A stretch of DNA of 64,000 bases from Aphelocoma coerulescens (taxonomy: Eukaryota; Chordata; Aves; Passeriformes; Corvidae): contig NC_091022.1 in the NCBI RefSeq assembly GCF_041296385.1, positions 21,161,967-21,225,966 of the forward strand, given 5' to 3'. The translations under genes and the position numbers were made by a program. The notes under the pieces were generated by a model. It did no database searches. It worked only from the letters and a program-made list of their open reading frames with translations, and had not been told where the DNA came from. This document shows positions 13,001 through 28,000 of the stretch, in pieces. Numbering within the stretch: position 1 is the first letter of the stretch; the number at the start of each line of letters is the position of its first letter.

Positions 13001-16000
13001 TTTCCTGAGTCACTCCTATTAATCAGCTGTTCAAATTCCTTTATCAGAAAGCACCCATTGAATTTAAAATAACCTGAATTATCTTTCAGCTGTGCATTTA
13101 TGTTTTAAAGAATGCTGAAGTCAAGCCTTGGCCCAGTTTCTAATGTGCCCATAAAATGGCTGAGGAATAAATTTCAGAGCCGACTGTCCCTTCTGTGGAT
13201 TAAGTCCAGTTTTCAGTGAAAAAAGAGCAAGGAAGTAAAAAGGTAAAAATGCATTCAAAAGCAGGTATGTAAATCTCAACAGCATTTAGAGCTCTCAAAA
13301 TAAAAAACTGTGCCAGAAAAAAAGAGCATGCATTTTCTTTAACAATTTCCAAGTATTTTGCTCCAGCTCAGGGATTTGTGTGTAGATTTAGTCAGCCATT
13401 CTTGAAACTGTCAAGATACTTAACCATGCAAAATTAAGGGCTTTATCTCACCTTTAATTCTGTCTGTAATTTAACATCAGTTTTTCTTTCCTTTCTCTCC
13501 AACTTATGTCTTAAAACTGGGGCACTGTTTTAGAATTCAATCACACCATGGAAGTGTCATTTTAATCGAGATGAAAGAGCAACATTAACTGACATCCAAA
13601 GATTCTGACAAACAGAAGTGCATGGAAGTGAGCAATGATTGAGATCTTAATCACTTGTCAGCTGCACATTGTGATGACTTGCATTTTCAACTGATCTGGC
13701 TTGAGTAATGAGTAAAATTTCAAGCTAAGTGATGATTGGCATTCTCTGAATGAATCTTTTCCTCATATTTCATTTTCATGGGTGACTGATCACATCCAGT
13801 ATGTGAAAAACTGACATGTGTTAATTGAACAGATTTGTGACAGGTGATTAGCTCTCCTTTCCTAAAGAATCCTAGAGCTGTTTAATTGTTTTAAAATTAT
13901 AAAGCTGGGGGGGAGGGGGAGGGTTTGTCATCACTGTTGGCTGTTGACTCTCAGATTTGAACTTCAGGATACTGCTTCAAAGGTGCAAACTAAAGCTACT
14001 AAACTAAAACTATGAAACCTATAGTCTGTGATTTCTGACAGCTTCTCTTGGTTTCACTACCTTTTGGGGAGGAAAAAAAGAGGTGAGGGACAAAACCACC
14101 CAGCTGGGAAGAAGAGAGCCTCTCTACGAACAAAGACCTCTTCCTTCTTTAAGTATTCTTTTAAGGCATTTTTTAAATTTCCAAACTACATACTGAAAGA
14201 TGAAAGATGAACAGTGTTAGATCTTTTGGGGGGGGGGGGGGGGGACCAGAAATTCAAGGAACTAAAGGGGAAACTCTACCAGGTGCTTGGCTATTAACTT
14301 AGCCATATGTCTTGAAAACTGAACTTCTCAGTCTACTGTGCAAGAGCCATCCTGTTTACAGTACTGAGAGCCAAAAACACAGGGAACACCAGTTCCCACA
14401 GGACTATTCTCATGGACACCAAAAGCAGACCACCTGAGCTGCTTATTCCTGTAGGGCAAGGAGCCTGGGGACCTTGGAAGGAACCTGCAAGGACAGCAGC
14501 TTCCAGCAGCCCAGCCTGAGCCAGGATTGCAACAGCTGCAGGACAAAAACAGCTCCCAGAGGGACAGATGGCACGAGACTCAGAGCTTTGAAGCCTGAGC
14601 CAGAGATGGACTGAGACACAGAGGTTGCAGGAGTGAGACAGGCCATGGAATCCTCCCTAACCTAAACATGGATCAGCACCACACAGGCCTCCCAGGAGCA
14701 TATTACATGGCAGCGCATCACATATTAGAGTTGCTGGGAACAGAATTTTTGAGAACTTCTAGTTTGCTGGGAACAGGAAAGTTTAGATAGAACCCACAAA
14801 ACAGAACTCAAGTTTTCGGCAGCTCTGCCCTCTCTTCTATGCCAGGAAGCCCATGTCTACCTTAGACTGAGGGACAAATACTGTTTTACCTACCATTTTT
14901 CTTTCGAGAAAACTAGTAGAATCTGCCAATCAGATGCTTGCTGGTAGGAGCAGCCAGCAAAAGCCTTTTGGCTATTCAAATAACCACCTTTTGTTCTCAT
15001 TCCTCTGTGCTAACTTCTGCCCCTCCAGCCCTGCTGTTTTGCTCTCTGGAGCTTCATGCCAGACTTATTTTCTCTTTTGCTTTGCCTTCTCCACTTCTCT
15101 CTCATGAAAGCTTTCTTTTCAAGATCACCTTCCATTTAGCTTATCCTTTCTTAATTCTTGGCTGATTTTTTTTAAGATATTACCATAACAATAAATACCT
15201 TCCTCTTTGTCTCAGTATGAGCAATTCCACAAGATCCTAGGAGGACTACACCACCCACAGCTGGCTACAACAGCTAGACTGCAGCTTCTTCCCACACAGG
15301 CAGAAATTCCTATTTAGTTGTTGTCAGAATAACAAAAAAAAGCAACAGCTGCAAGAACAAGTTTGGTGCACCTTTAAGGAACTTATGACACTGGGGTTAA
15401 GTAGTTCCTTTCATTATAAATCGATGGTTCTAACAACTAGTAAATATTCTACAAGTTTTCTCATGTTCTTCAGAACACAGGTTTTAGAGAATTTGATCAA
15501 TTTGTGCAATTATTCTGTCAGTTCCCCTGCTATTATAGTTGCTTGTTCACTGATGAAGATCTCAGGTTCAAACCTTAGCGATCAACTTTGATGTGTCTAT
15601 GCCAAGAGGCAAAAAAGCAAATAAACATACTTATCCTTAAGAATCCTTAATCATGACACACACGAGATCCACTAAGAAAAGATATGTCAGAAAGAATACA
15701 GTGGTGACAGTTATAGCAAACAACTAAAACATTCATGCAAAAGTGTATAAATAATGTGCAGGAAGAATAGAGGATTGATTAATTAATTAGATCATAAGGA
15801 TTGAAGTGTGAGGGAGATTCTTTTATCAGACAAACACATTTGTAGAAATACAGGCAAGTTTTTGAGACTGCATGCTGGACAAATTTTGTTTCACTTACAT
15901 CCAGAGACTTAAGTACCCAATAAATTTTAAACTAGAGAAAATGAGAAATTATTCAATTTTGTAGTAATGTATCTGCTAAAAACTCACCTAATTCAATGTC

Positions 16001-19000
16001 TCTTATGCCCATGTATGTTTCAAGAAGCTCATCCACTTTTTTAATTGCTTTTTCTTCAACTTCAGTTGGCTTTGTTGGAATATAGGGAGAAAAGTGCAAA
16101 AGTATGATTATATCCATGCAGATTTCAAAACAACCAGCAATGTGCCAGTGATTATCCCTACTCCCATCTTGGCCACCAAGACTTAGAAAATCTACAAATA
16201 AAACACACTATTCCACTCTCTTTCCCTCTTCTCACAAACATGAGCTTTCCTCCTAATATCAAGTCACACAGCTCACATGTTCAAACTGAGCAGGGGCCTT
16301 GTATCTCCTGTTAATACAGATCTTCATCAAATCCTCATCAGCTTTAGAAGAGCCCAGAACAAATAACATTTATTCACCAAACTCTAATCCTGGTTTTGCA
16401 CAAATTCGTATCAATGTATCTAATTACCTTCTCCTAACAACCCTTACACCAACCACATACACTTCAGAGTGTCAGAAATGGAACCAAGTCTTCAACCATC
16501 CCACCTCTTTTTTCATCCCCTTCCCTCTTTTCACCCCTCCTTGGTCTATTCTACCTTGAATTCATCCATGTAATCCATGACATCTAAATATAGGTTCTCT
16601 GCTTCCAGGTTCCTCAGCCCCATCCTATCCCTGCTAGTCATCAACTTTAGTCGCTCTCTTTTGTCCCACAAGCTTTGTAACATCCAGATTTCCATCCTAC
16701 TTATCAGCCTTGGGGAAGAATCAATCAGAAGCTAGGTGATTAAACTACTGAAGGGCATACACCACACCATACCATTTCCTCCACAGTAGCAGGGCCTTTG
16801 GCTCTCAGGCGAAGTGTTTCTCTCCCTTTGGAGATCTTAGCCTCTGACAGAGTTCTACCTTTGGTCCTTGGTTCCAGCTTTTCTAAAGACAAAAAAATAA
16901 CAAAAGTAAAATACCAAACAGAACTAAGTATACAGTACAACAGAATATGATGTATCTGCTTTGGTTATTACATTATCTTCACATTTTATTCTAATCAAGA
17001 TCTAGACTATGTAAAAGTTTAATTATAAATTAAGTGTATTCTAAGTATAGCTTTGCTGACAATTTGTTGTCTTTAAATTCTGATATCCGCTCAACTGCAC
17101 TGAGGCTAGGACTTCCACTGACCAATATATCTAAGCAGGCCTATGGCATTTACTTCATATGTGCACCATGTGTAATTTTATTTCCTCATTCTACAGAAAA
17201 GTGTAAGTATTTACACCTTAGTATTAGATAACAGCTGAAGTCACCAGCCAACTGCTAATTTATTCTGGTCTTTGCAGGCAGAACACATAGCAGGTTTAGC
17301 ATTGCAACATTTCCATCTTTCTCTGATGCAATGGTGCAAACATTCCTGCTAAGCAGGTGATGATGAGCCACACTGAGCTAACAATTTGCTTATCAGCAGT
17401 CACAGAGGTGAAATGTCCATAAGCAGACCAGCAGGAGTTTTTCCACTGGTTTCACCAAAATTATTTCACAGCTGATAAATCTCTATGAAGAGTATCTGGG
17501 TTTACACAGAGTTTTTTACCTGAATTCAGCCTTTCTTGTTTAATCCTGGGCAAGGGCACCCCAGTTAGTAAATGGAGTGTGGAATCATGTAAGTTTTGGG
17601 TTTCTTGCTCCAGGACACAATTTTACATTCAAGAGTGGCAAGGCTTTAATTTACTCACTGACATGGGAGTTACATAGTGAATCTGGAAAGTGCTAGAAGA
17701 GAGTGGATAATTTTGCAGAACTGCTTTTAATTGTCCTGTTTTCTCTAACAGATTATTCCTCCTCTTAATAGCAGGCCTTTCTAATAAGCTCTTCTTGAAG
17801 GCAAGGCTTTAAGATGTTATATTAATTTTGCTCAGATAGATTTCAACTCATCATTCGTGCATAAGCAGTCACAAATCTAGATTATTATGCTGAACAGGTC
17901 TTGAAAAGTAAATTTTATTAGCTTTTATTTTACAAATAGGTATGTCACAGTCTCTTTATATATATTCTTAGGATCAACACTTTTTCTTAATCCTTTTATT
18001 GCGTCAAGGACAGTTTAAAACATCCTTAAGAGTGTCATCATTTCTGCTAGATTTGTTTCGAAAAGTCATTCCTGATAAAAAACCCCATATTTTTCAAATT
18101 CTGTCACCATTATCACCTTAGAGGTCATGATTTGACATAATCTTTATTTGCAGTACTTCAGACCAAAGCACTCTGGCTATCACAGAAACTATTTTTCATG
18201 TTGACATAATTAAAGTGCAGAGTTTGTGTCATGCTGCCTTTACTTTGTTTCTATTAATTTTTCACAATTCATAGAGGGCCAGCTTGTGACTGGTACAAAT
18301 CTTTAATTCTGTGCTATAAGCCTTGCCTAGAGCAGCTGGGACAGCCTGCGTGTCCATGGTAGAAAGATATCCAATCACTAAATTACACTTATTTCACATT
18401 CTGTTGAGAGGAAGAAAAATGAAAATAATTTCACACAGAGGCTTGTGTCTCATTTCTGTACCCTCACCAAATTCCACTAAAATTAACAGGAATTCAGCAC
18501 CTGCTTGTCCAGCAGGATCTTGTTTGTCATGTCCTCTGGGGCTATTCTTAGTGCTTAAGCTTGAATAAATTTGTGCCTAAAGCCCAACTGTACCTAAGGC
18601 TATGGGCAGGACCTTCTAACCTACTGAGGACTGCAACTTGCAAGGTAATTTCTGTAGGGTAAAAAATAACATGCATCTTACAAAAATCATTCCACAAAAC
18701 TCTGGTTGCCTCTTAATGTCAGAAAAAAGATATTGCCATGAAATTAGTGCATTTCCTTCTCTACATCACAGGCAGACTAAAAGGTATCTTAGTCACCTGA
18801 TTAAAGTAAATACTATTAAATAATGGCTGAAGTCATCAATCAAATGCTGATTTACCCTGCTCTTTACAGCCTGTGTAACACTTTAAGCATTGGACACAAA
18901 TTATAGGCCCATATTAAAGAAAAGGTATGGCTGCATTACTAATTTTGATAGACTACATATGCAATCCTTTAGCATAATGTATAACATACACGTTTACTTA

Positions 19001-22000
19001 ACAGGAGTATCGGCTTATACACAAACACATTCGAGATCAGCTCATAACCCTGTTCTTCACAGAAGCACCAAAAGCAAAAAGAAATCTTTGCATGTCTCTC
19101 ATTTGCAATTCCTGCTGCTATTCTGACACCAAGTGTCAAGACTGGTGTATGACAGTAGCTGTAAACTACTAGCACATAAAAAAATTCGAAAAATAAACAT
19201 TTAGAATTTTTGCTGCTGTAGTGAAGACAGTGATATTGAATTGACTGTTATTGCAGATGCGCAGAATAAGTCATACAAATTTTTGATTTAGCACTATTTT
19301 GAGGTTTTTATTACAGGATAATGCTACATGGTTTGGGGGAGATACAAAAAATAGAGATAATAAAAATTGTAACTCGGTCTCTATTTTCACTGCCTGAGCA
19401 AAACCAACCTTGTTTGTTTGCTTGCTACATTGATAAAATTAATATATACAAGAATTCGCAGTAGGTATGCATTCATCCTATTTAAGCAGCACTTGCTCAT
19501 AGCATGCAGGTGGCAAGTAGAGACAGAGCTTTGCCATTCTGCTTTCTTCCAATTCTGAGTACACCTGCTGCATGATTGGAGATCCAAAAAAAGGCTGGGG
19601 AGAGGGAGAACAGGCAGGCAGGCAGCAAAGAAGGTGCTCTGGGGAATCCCAGACAGTGTTTTCTGCAGCCTCCTTCAGCATTAGAAAGCACAGACCCCAG
19701 TAAAGGGCACAGAAATAGAAAAGTCTGACACACAGAACAACAGGGATTATGAATCAATAGATGAAATAAGGAGTTTCAAGGACCAGAACATTAGTGAAGT
19801 AATCTATGCCTTAAAACTGTACCTATGAAACCATTCTGTACTTATTTTGCAACATCATGTAGTGGCAAAAGAGACTGAGACTAAGGCTCAGGCTGAGGTA
19901 ACCCACACCCAGATGAATGCTGGAGAAAGCAAGATGGAAGAAAATCCATTCATAAATCTTCCACTTCAAAGAAAAAAACCAAATGTACTTCCTTGTAGTC
20001 ATTATGTTACCTTAGGTGGACACCTGTCTGCACTCTGAAAACAAACTTACAATGCAATGCAATGTTGTGATTTTACTATCAAGGTGTTTTACTGAACAAG
20101 GTGGACAGTCAGGTCACTCACCAAATGCTTTCAAAGGCTCTACCAACTCCAGCTTAAACTTCTGACCTTTCTCCAGATCTTTTAGCATTTTGGCAACTTC
20201 ATAATGGCGACACTCTGACACATTTTTTCCATTTATGGTCTCTATGTGATCACCCACGCAGACTGTTTTGGTTTGGTCCATAAGGCTGCCTTCTTTGATT
20301 CGCTATTGTTTAAAAAAAACACCACCAGAATTACAAACATTTCTTTAAAAGGTGATAGTTTTTAAGAGGTGACACCACGGAGTTTCATGAATCTCAGTTA
20401 ACAATATCAATACCACTGAGCTTATTACTCCAGCAATGTGTTTTGTCTATAAGATTATCATAAAACATATTTTGAAAAGCATTATTTTTCAAAGAAAGTA
20501 TTTTAATAAGCATTGAATATAAAATCAGCTGGGGAAAAAAAAGAATGCAACCATACTTCAGAAATTAAGGTTCTGAATAACCTAGTATTTTTTATGCTTT
20601 AAAACTGATCACAGACATCTCAGTAATGTGAATGTTTATTCAAGTTTGGGGTTTTTTTTATTTAATAGCTTGACAAGCACAGGAGCAGAATTTTTCTCTT
20701 CTCAAGTATGGTCCAGGGACTTAAAAATGTGTTATATAGTAAAATATTACATACTGTAAAGGGCTGATCTTAAGACCCATCCCCAGTGGTGAAAGTACTA
20801 TTTTTCTCATCAAGCTATACAGCTGTATATTAAAGGATTTCCTCTGAAATAATAAAGAATAAGAAAATCTTCTAACTGCCATATCATGGAAAATACAAAT
20901 AGTCTAAAGTTCGTAGAAGAAGTTACAGCTTTTGTGAAGTGTAATTTAAAAATTATGGGGAAAAACCTTTAAAATATCTCTATGACTTATCACACTTTAA
21001 ATTTCAGTGATTCTGCTTATTGTTGTTACATACTGTCATATTTGTGCATCATGTGCATACATCACATAAACCATTATTATATGGCTATTAAACTGAAAAG
21101 CTGTGACAAAGTTAAAATACCTTGTATTTAGCAGAGATACGAATTTCCTTTTAATGTGTTCCTGATTAACAATCATTTCAACAACGACTGACGTTGTTCA
21201 GGCTAACTTTGAGTGAGGTAACAGTGAGACAAGGCAGATAAACAGATTGCCACCTCCTACTGTAACAGCCAGCCTAGCTGTGCAATCCTCCCAGAAGCTG
21301 CTTCCAGCCCCTGCGCGCATGTCTGAGCCCACACATGTGCCTCCATCTGAGAGTCAGTAGGAAGTGTGAGAGTGCTCAGTGTCCTACAGTGCACTGCAAT
21401 GATTTTAAGCTTCAGGCTGAGTTTAACTCTTAATAGCACCAAACAGAAGCCTTGTGGTGAATGCAGATGTGGGTATCGTGCACACCAGAAACCAGGTGCC
21501 AAATGAGTTTCTGTTACTGGGACTTGAAACTGTCCCACCAGGCTTCAGTTAATGTTTAGTCTACATGTTGAATTCCTATTCATGTAGCTTCTCTTCTGCA
21601 CTTGGATCCCAACACTAAAACTGTTTAAATAATATTCGCTGACTGTTATTTGTGTCACTTTTTATCATCACTCCAAGTTAACTGCCTGAGACAGACAAGC
21701 TACATTGTCACAGTAATTAAGAGGCAATTGCCTGTATTTCAAGTGCTCTACAGTCCATTGAAAAGCTATGAGGATCTATATTTCCTACACAATGCCTACC
21801 CCCTTTGATAATGGTTCCTTGTACACCACTCAGTCATACTTCAAGTTCTACTGCTGTTCTTTGAATACTAATTTGACTCCGTAATACTTTTTCCCACCTG
21901 CCCATGTGTTGGGAAATAGAATTATTGGGATCAATAAAAGAACTGTAGCAAGAGCCTGCAAGCAAAAGGCCTGTGTGTGAGAAAAAACTCTCCATGAGAA

Positions 22001-25000
22001 GATTCTTGTGTGAGAAAAGGCCTGGGGAACAAAGAGGGAGTTTGAAGACTTGCAGCTTTTCAGATAAGACCCAGAGAAGGGAGGTAAACATTGAATTCTT
22101 TTAATCATAACATAACTAGTAGAAGCTTGCCAATATAAGTCCAATTAGGTAGAAGTAGAAATGCACTTTGATAAGCTTTAAGCCACTTAGGAGTTAACAA
22201 GCTGGTATACTATATAAGTGCCTCTGGATTGCTAATAAACGGAGTTTTGCTCTTATCAACCAAATTGGCTGGTCTGCACTTGCTCCCCCCGCCGGAGCTG
22301 GGCCCTTTCTCCTTTTTACAATTCCAACACCCACGTACCCCAAAAACAAATTTGTGAAAGCAGAATGACACCAAATTTTGTTCTTGGTAAGGCAAAACAA
22401 GATTAAGTTTCATAGGAAAAAAACCTGCAGTTCAGCGTCAGGTTTAAAAGTGGTTGGGTTACCACATCAAGCCTAGAAACCTCCCTGTTATTCAAAATGC
22501 AGTGAAATTACTGCAACCCATAGCAACCTTCAACAACCCACCAATCAGTAAATTTAATATTAATTTTTAATTAAGAATGGGACGTAATTACAACATACAA
22601 AATACATGTATATAAGCAAAAACTGTTCTATAAGACTTTAGAGACAGTCCCTGCTTTGTCATTTACCTAGACAACCAAGTAAAGAAAGATGCAGCTTTTA
22701 CTTTTGTAAATGTGTTTTCTATGCTGGTTTAAAAGATTCATTAGCTAAATATGCAGCAACAACAACAAACAAAGTAAGCTCTTAGAAACTCCTTAAAATT
22801 GGTGCATTCCCATGAAGATCACACCATTTTCATTACAATGCTTATTATTAGACCAGTACAAGGAAAAATATATTTTTGTTCAGAGGAGTTTTACCCTATT
22901 TACTGGAAATTACAGCTTGTCTGGCTAACGTGGTGAGGGTTTTCCAGTGTGCTCCAATTGTGCAGTAGTCTATGTGATGGCTGTTCTCTGCCTGTTACCA
23001 ACCAAGCACAAAGGGAGTGTCACTGCACAGTGCTGCACTCGTGGATGCTGGTCACTGAAGCACTGCTTTCAATGCCTTCTTTTAAAATGCCACATAAGCA
23101 TCAGCATGACTGAATGTTATGGGCTGCATAGATGCCATCACTAGAAGTTCACAGTTGTCTACAAACATAAAAGGCTATGATTTTGCCAAAATGCTTAGTG
23201 AAACCTTCACTGCATCTTGACTTTCACAAACATGACCTCAGTCACGTTTTTCCATGACAAAGACAAGCACATCCTGCTTTATACCCATGGTAGCTAAGGA
23301 ATGAACAGAAAATACAACCTCTCCATACAAGAAGCTCTGTTTACAATGAGAACAGTGATTGGGACAGCAGTAATCAAAGATAATTACTAATGCCTCACTA
23401 ATAATGGGTAATTGGAGTATATTAGAACAAAGAATCTATAAAAGGCAGAAAATGTGATTAAGGTTCCTAATACCTAGTCTAGCAAGAAGAGTAGCATCAT
23501 TTCCTCAGCCTCTGCTTGTCTCAAAATATACTACCTCTAGGTCATGTAGAAGAGAAGAAGGAAAGCAATTATGATTAATATATTGTGTATGTTACTGCCC
23601 ATACTTGCTACTCAAGTTAATTGTGGTAAATTGTGTTAATCCATATCCTTGTAATTCACCCTATCTAAGGCAACAATACTGGAAAACTGAAAAACCACTG
23701 TGCTTGTCCCTACTCTTGTACAGCACAAAGGCTTCTGCCCTGGGAACAGCCAAAGACTGAAAGAACATGATCTCATTATCACATGAGTAACAGAAGTTTT
23801 ATAAGCATTTAATAAATGACATCAGAAAATCACTTTAAAACAGGAGGGGGCAGATGCAAGCAGTATCTAACACCTACCACCTCAGGGTAGCTCAGGAGAT
23901 ACAATAGTTGCATTGTAAAGCTGATACACATTACAGAAGCAATGAATAAATGAACTAATTTTGAATGACATGCAGTACAGAATAGCTGAACTAATTTTGA
24001 ATTATATACCTCAAGAAAAGCGACTTTATTCTTTACTTACCATATATATGATAATAAAGAATTTTATAGTTCTAAAAGATCATTAAAGCAATAATTAACC
24101 TATTCTAGTAACAGGAGCTTCTATAGAATGAAGTATTTCACTGGTAATTAAGTTTACCTTTATAAAGGCACAGCCAGTTCCATTGTCTGTAATGGTAAGT
24201 CCCAGCAAATCATCAGTTTTAAGAATTTCCACTTCTTTCCGCTGTCCTTTCACATGGGCAAATATGAAATCTTCAAGGCCAATTTGTGCACCTAAGAGCT
24301 TGTCCATATCAACTTTATGAGTATTCAAAGTGCAAAACATGATCTGTGCAGAAGGAAAGCAAACACATTAACCAGTGTATTCGGTTTGGTGAGCTTGATA
24401 GGAAGATAAAATGAGAGCAGGGTTCAGGCCCCTGTGACGGGTCCGTAGACAAAATGATACCTCTTCTTCTCCAGGAGAGGGGATACTCTCCATCCACACA
24501 CAACAGAAAGCATCAGTAGCTCAAACTGCAGATAAGAGTTGGCAGGGAACATAGGAAAGAGACCTACCTGTGTGAGAAGCCTCATCTCAGCACACCAACC
24601 CTGAGAGAGGCATCTTGAGCTGGTACAGCTTGCACCAGAGGTTAGAGTAAGCAAATTGAAGAGCCATCATCATCTTTTGGTTCATCATTCACCCACCTCA
24701 AATTCCACACTATTCAAAGATCACGAGGGACTACTTAAAAACTTGATTGGTTGAAAGTAGTTTAATGGGAAAAAAAAAGAAAGCTTATTGAAACAAAATA
24801 GTCGTGAGAGAGCATGAAATGTTTTGTATTGCTCCATGTGTTCCTCTGTTAGCTCAGAGCACATTGCCTCCAATGGGCTTGCTTAGTTCCTACCCTTCCC
24901 CAGCATGAGCTGGGGTCATGCCTGTTCCAGCTTAGTAAAAGCAAGGCTTAATAAAAAGATCAAATTGCTTCTTTATAAATCAGCTTTTCCGAGGGATTTC

Positions 25001-28000
25001 CCTTCAGCACTGGGTATCAGACACTCCTTTTTCTCCCTACACTTATGCCAGCTCTTCAGCAGGGAGGTTTGTCATCCTGGGCATAGGCAGGATGAAAGTT
25101 ATCAGCTGTACTGCCTGGGCACAGAGCTGCTTTTGCCACCTTGGAGCTGCACGGAGGAATTTGGCCAAGCCCAACGCACTCCGTCCCAGCTACAGTAACC
25201 ACACACTTCCCTTAGGCTTTCCAAGCTGTAGCAGGAGAGGAGTGAGGGCCAAGGGAACCACACAACTTCCTCCTGGGCAGCACCCGAGAGAACAGGGCAG
25301 CAGCCAAACCACAGAAACTCTGTGCTCCAAGAGAACTTGGAGAATCCCTAGAATCTACTTCACTGAGGAAACGACTCGGGTTTTCCACACCACAACACTA
25401 CTCGTGCCTCTTCTTTCCTTCTGGCATCATTGGATGAAAGCAGAAAAATTGAAATGCAAGTCACCAACCTGTTTAAATTGATTCCAGCTAAACAAAGGGT
25501 GGATACTTTTACTAATGTATTTCACAGAGAGCATTCAAGTTTCTAGAGCTTTCTAGAACTTAGATTCTGTAACTATGAGGGTTTTAATCTTAAAGACTGA
25601 AAGTTAATATAGAGATTGTGTTTCTCGATGGAGGTCTTGTTTAGTTGTTGTTTTTAAAAACAAAACAAACAAACCTCCCCTCCCCACCAAACAGCCTTAC
25701 TTCAATGGCTACTTGCTTATCTCATCTAATCCATCAAACACCCACTGCAATCTAACACCTTATTTAACAATGAAAGTCGTAACAGCACACCCTCAACAGA
25801 CATTAGTTTTATTTGCTCAGGTAATGCAAAGGTTTTCAGTTAAACAGTACTCCAGCAGTAACAATACCTAGAGAAATTAATCTGGTTTTAAGTAGAAAAT
25901 TGAATTTTATTTTATAAATAAGAATAATAGTCTCTAATGACAAGCTCTTTTTTTAAACCAAGAAATTAAAACAGATGTTATCAAGTTCACATAAACATTT
26001 TCAGCTCTCTCAAGCTACATAACTTTGCCAGTTTAAAATGGCAACTCTGTTCCTTGTTCCTGTGATGAATAACAAGCACTGTCTTTACCTTTTAGACATT
26101 AGCATCCTTCATCTGACCTTGTCAAACAGACAATCATCTAATAAATACTGTCACACCTTTGAATAGATAAAATTGGCAACAGAGCAGAAATGTGATATTT
26201 AGAAACTCGATCCAGAGTTTCTCTTTATAGATCTTCATCTGGATGGCATTCCTACTACAGCCTATAAGTCTGCAGAATTTTTTGTGAGTCAGTTCTGTGC
26301 TAACCACAAGGCTCTGAGAGCATCAGCCAGTCAAAAATAAAACTTAAATCATTCTTCATCCTCTTTAGTGAACAACTGCTTTTTCTCAGAACAGATATAT
26401 GCAAAGAGTAATGTACTAAAGTTGTATCTACCCAGAAAGATATACCACTACACCATCTACCAGTTATAGCATAGCTTTATTTGTACACAACAGAGACCTA
26501 TTGATTCAAAAAATATATTTTTTCATAGATTTTACATAAGTTTAATACTGGCACATAATGACAGATTATATACTTGAATACTTAAACAACAGCTTCTCTT
26601 ACTCAAACTTTTGAATATTTTTAATAGTAATTTATTTATCCAAAAATGAAGCAAGAAAAAAATTCAAAGTGCATTTCTCATTGTTAAGTCTTTTCTGTCC
26701 TTACCGTAAATCTTCATAGGCATTTGGTCTTTAACTCAGCATACCAGTGCTGTGATATTTCATGCCAACTTTAGCAAGATATTATAAATCAGAGCTGTTA
26801 CATCAGTCACAAGGTATCTAGGATACCTCCTTCACCAAGAGTTATCTTCTACAGCACTCAGAACAAGGAAGTTCCATGTGGCTGGAGACTAAGGCCTTAT
26901 GCACAACTTTATGAAATAGATTTGTCCAATAAGATTACTAACAGATTATTCCCTGCATCCATTTTTTCAGTTGGAAGAGACCACACTAGCCAACAAAACC
27001 AGGGCTATACTGTGTGTTATATAAAGAAATGGTATTAGCTAAGAAAAAGAGGGTTACATGATGTGTTATATAAAGTATATATGCAGTACCATATTGCATA
27101 TTCTATACATTAATTATACTCTTATTTTCTATACTGAGCTCACACCTTGAGAAGGACTCAACAATAAGTTGATTGATAGATTACATACACAGGAGCTATT
27201 GAAAATGTATTAAAAATCTCAGATAACTTTACAGAGGAGATCATAATCACTTTCTGTTTAAGAGGTAGGGAACTAGGAATTTTAATTCTGAGCAAGATGT
27301 AACACCCACTGACATATTTCCCTATATATGTAGATGTCATCATATCAAGAAATCACCAACGCATTTTCTACATAACTTACTTTATCTTCTCTGAGGAAAA
27401 TGTGGGAGCCTTGACCAGCTTCAGCAAAAGGAAGAAAAACCAGCACCTCCAAGTTCTAATGTGCTTTTGGTACTGTCAGGTATGAAACTTGGTCAATACA
27501 TTCAAAGTCTCATAAAATAAGCAGTGTTTTACTGTTTGTTTTGGATTCTTCTTTTTTTAACCAAAAGTACACCAGTATTACAGCATAAGTCCTTCCATGT
27601 AATTATTTCCATACTAATATTTCAAATGCTTTCAATTAAAGTATTTGAAAAAGACACAGAAAGCATCACATGCAATATGGGTGTGACTTTTAAGCACGGC
27701 TTAGGGAAACAATTCTTGCCATAGGGTTGGGAGGAGGTGGTTTGTAGGGAGTGTTAAATTTGCTCACTTAAAGTATGCAATCTGTAGGCGAGATTGTGAG
27801 CAATTTGTTTCAACAGATAAGCAAAACAACAAAACTTCCAGCATTTTGGTGATGACAATTTCACAAGCTGACCCTTTTCTCTAAAACCCAAGTATTAAGT
27901 TCAGATTTTTTTATTGTTAAAAGGACAGTTTTGTTCAGAAACACAGGTTTCAGCAGTGGCTTATTTGTCAGCAGTCTTTCATAAAAGTTTAAATTGAACA

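Larger units (their letters stand above)
7030..15987 (-). other. GIPC2: GIPC2 intron 5 (9.0 kb)
   Basis: A GT-AG intron between coding exons 5 and 6. It contains the 31-unit minisatellite, the CR1 fragment at 12270-12722 and the poly(G) tract. A homeobox-site-rich, complex stretch lies at about 13540-13870. Otherwise it is unique AT-rich DNA in which I see no gene. Confidence 0.85.

Noticed and set aside
25092..25481. 129-codon open frame in GIPC2 intron 1
   Set aside because: No recognised domain and no clear splice sites bounding it. It overlaps another open frame equally well.
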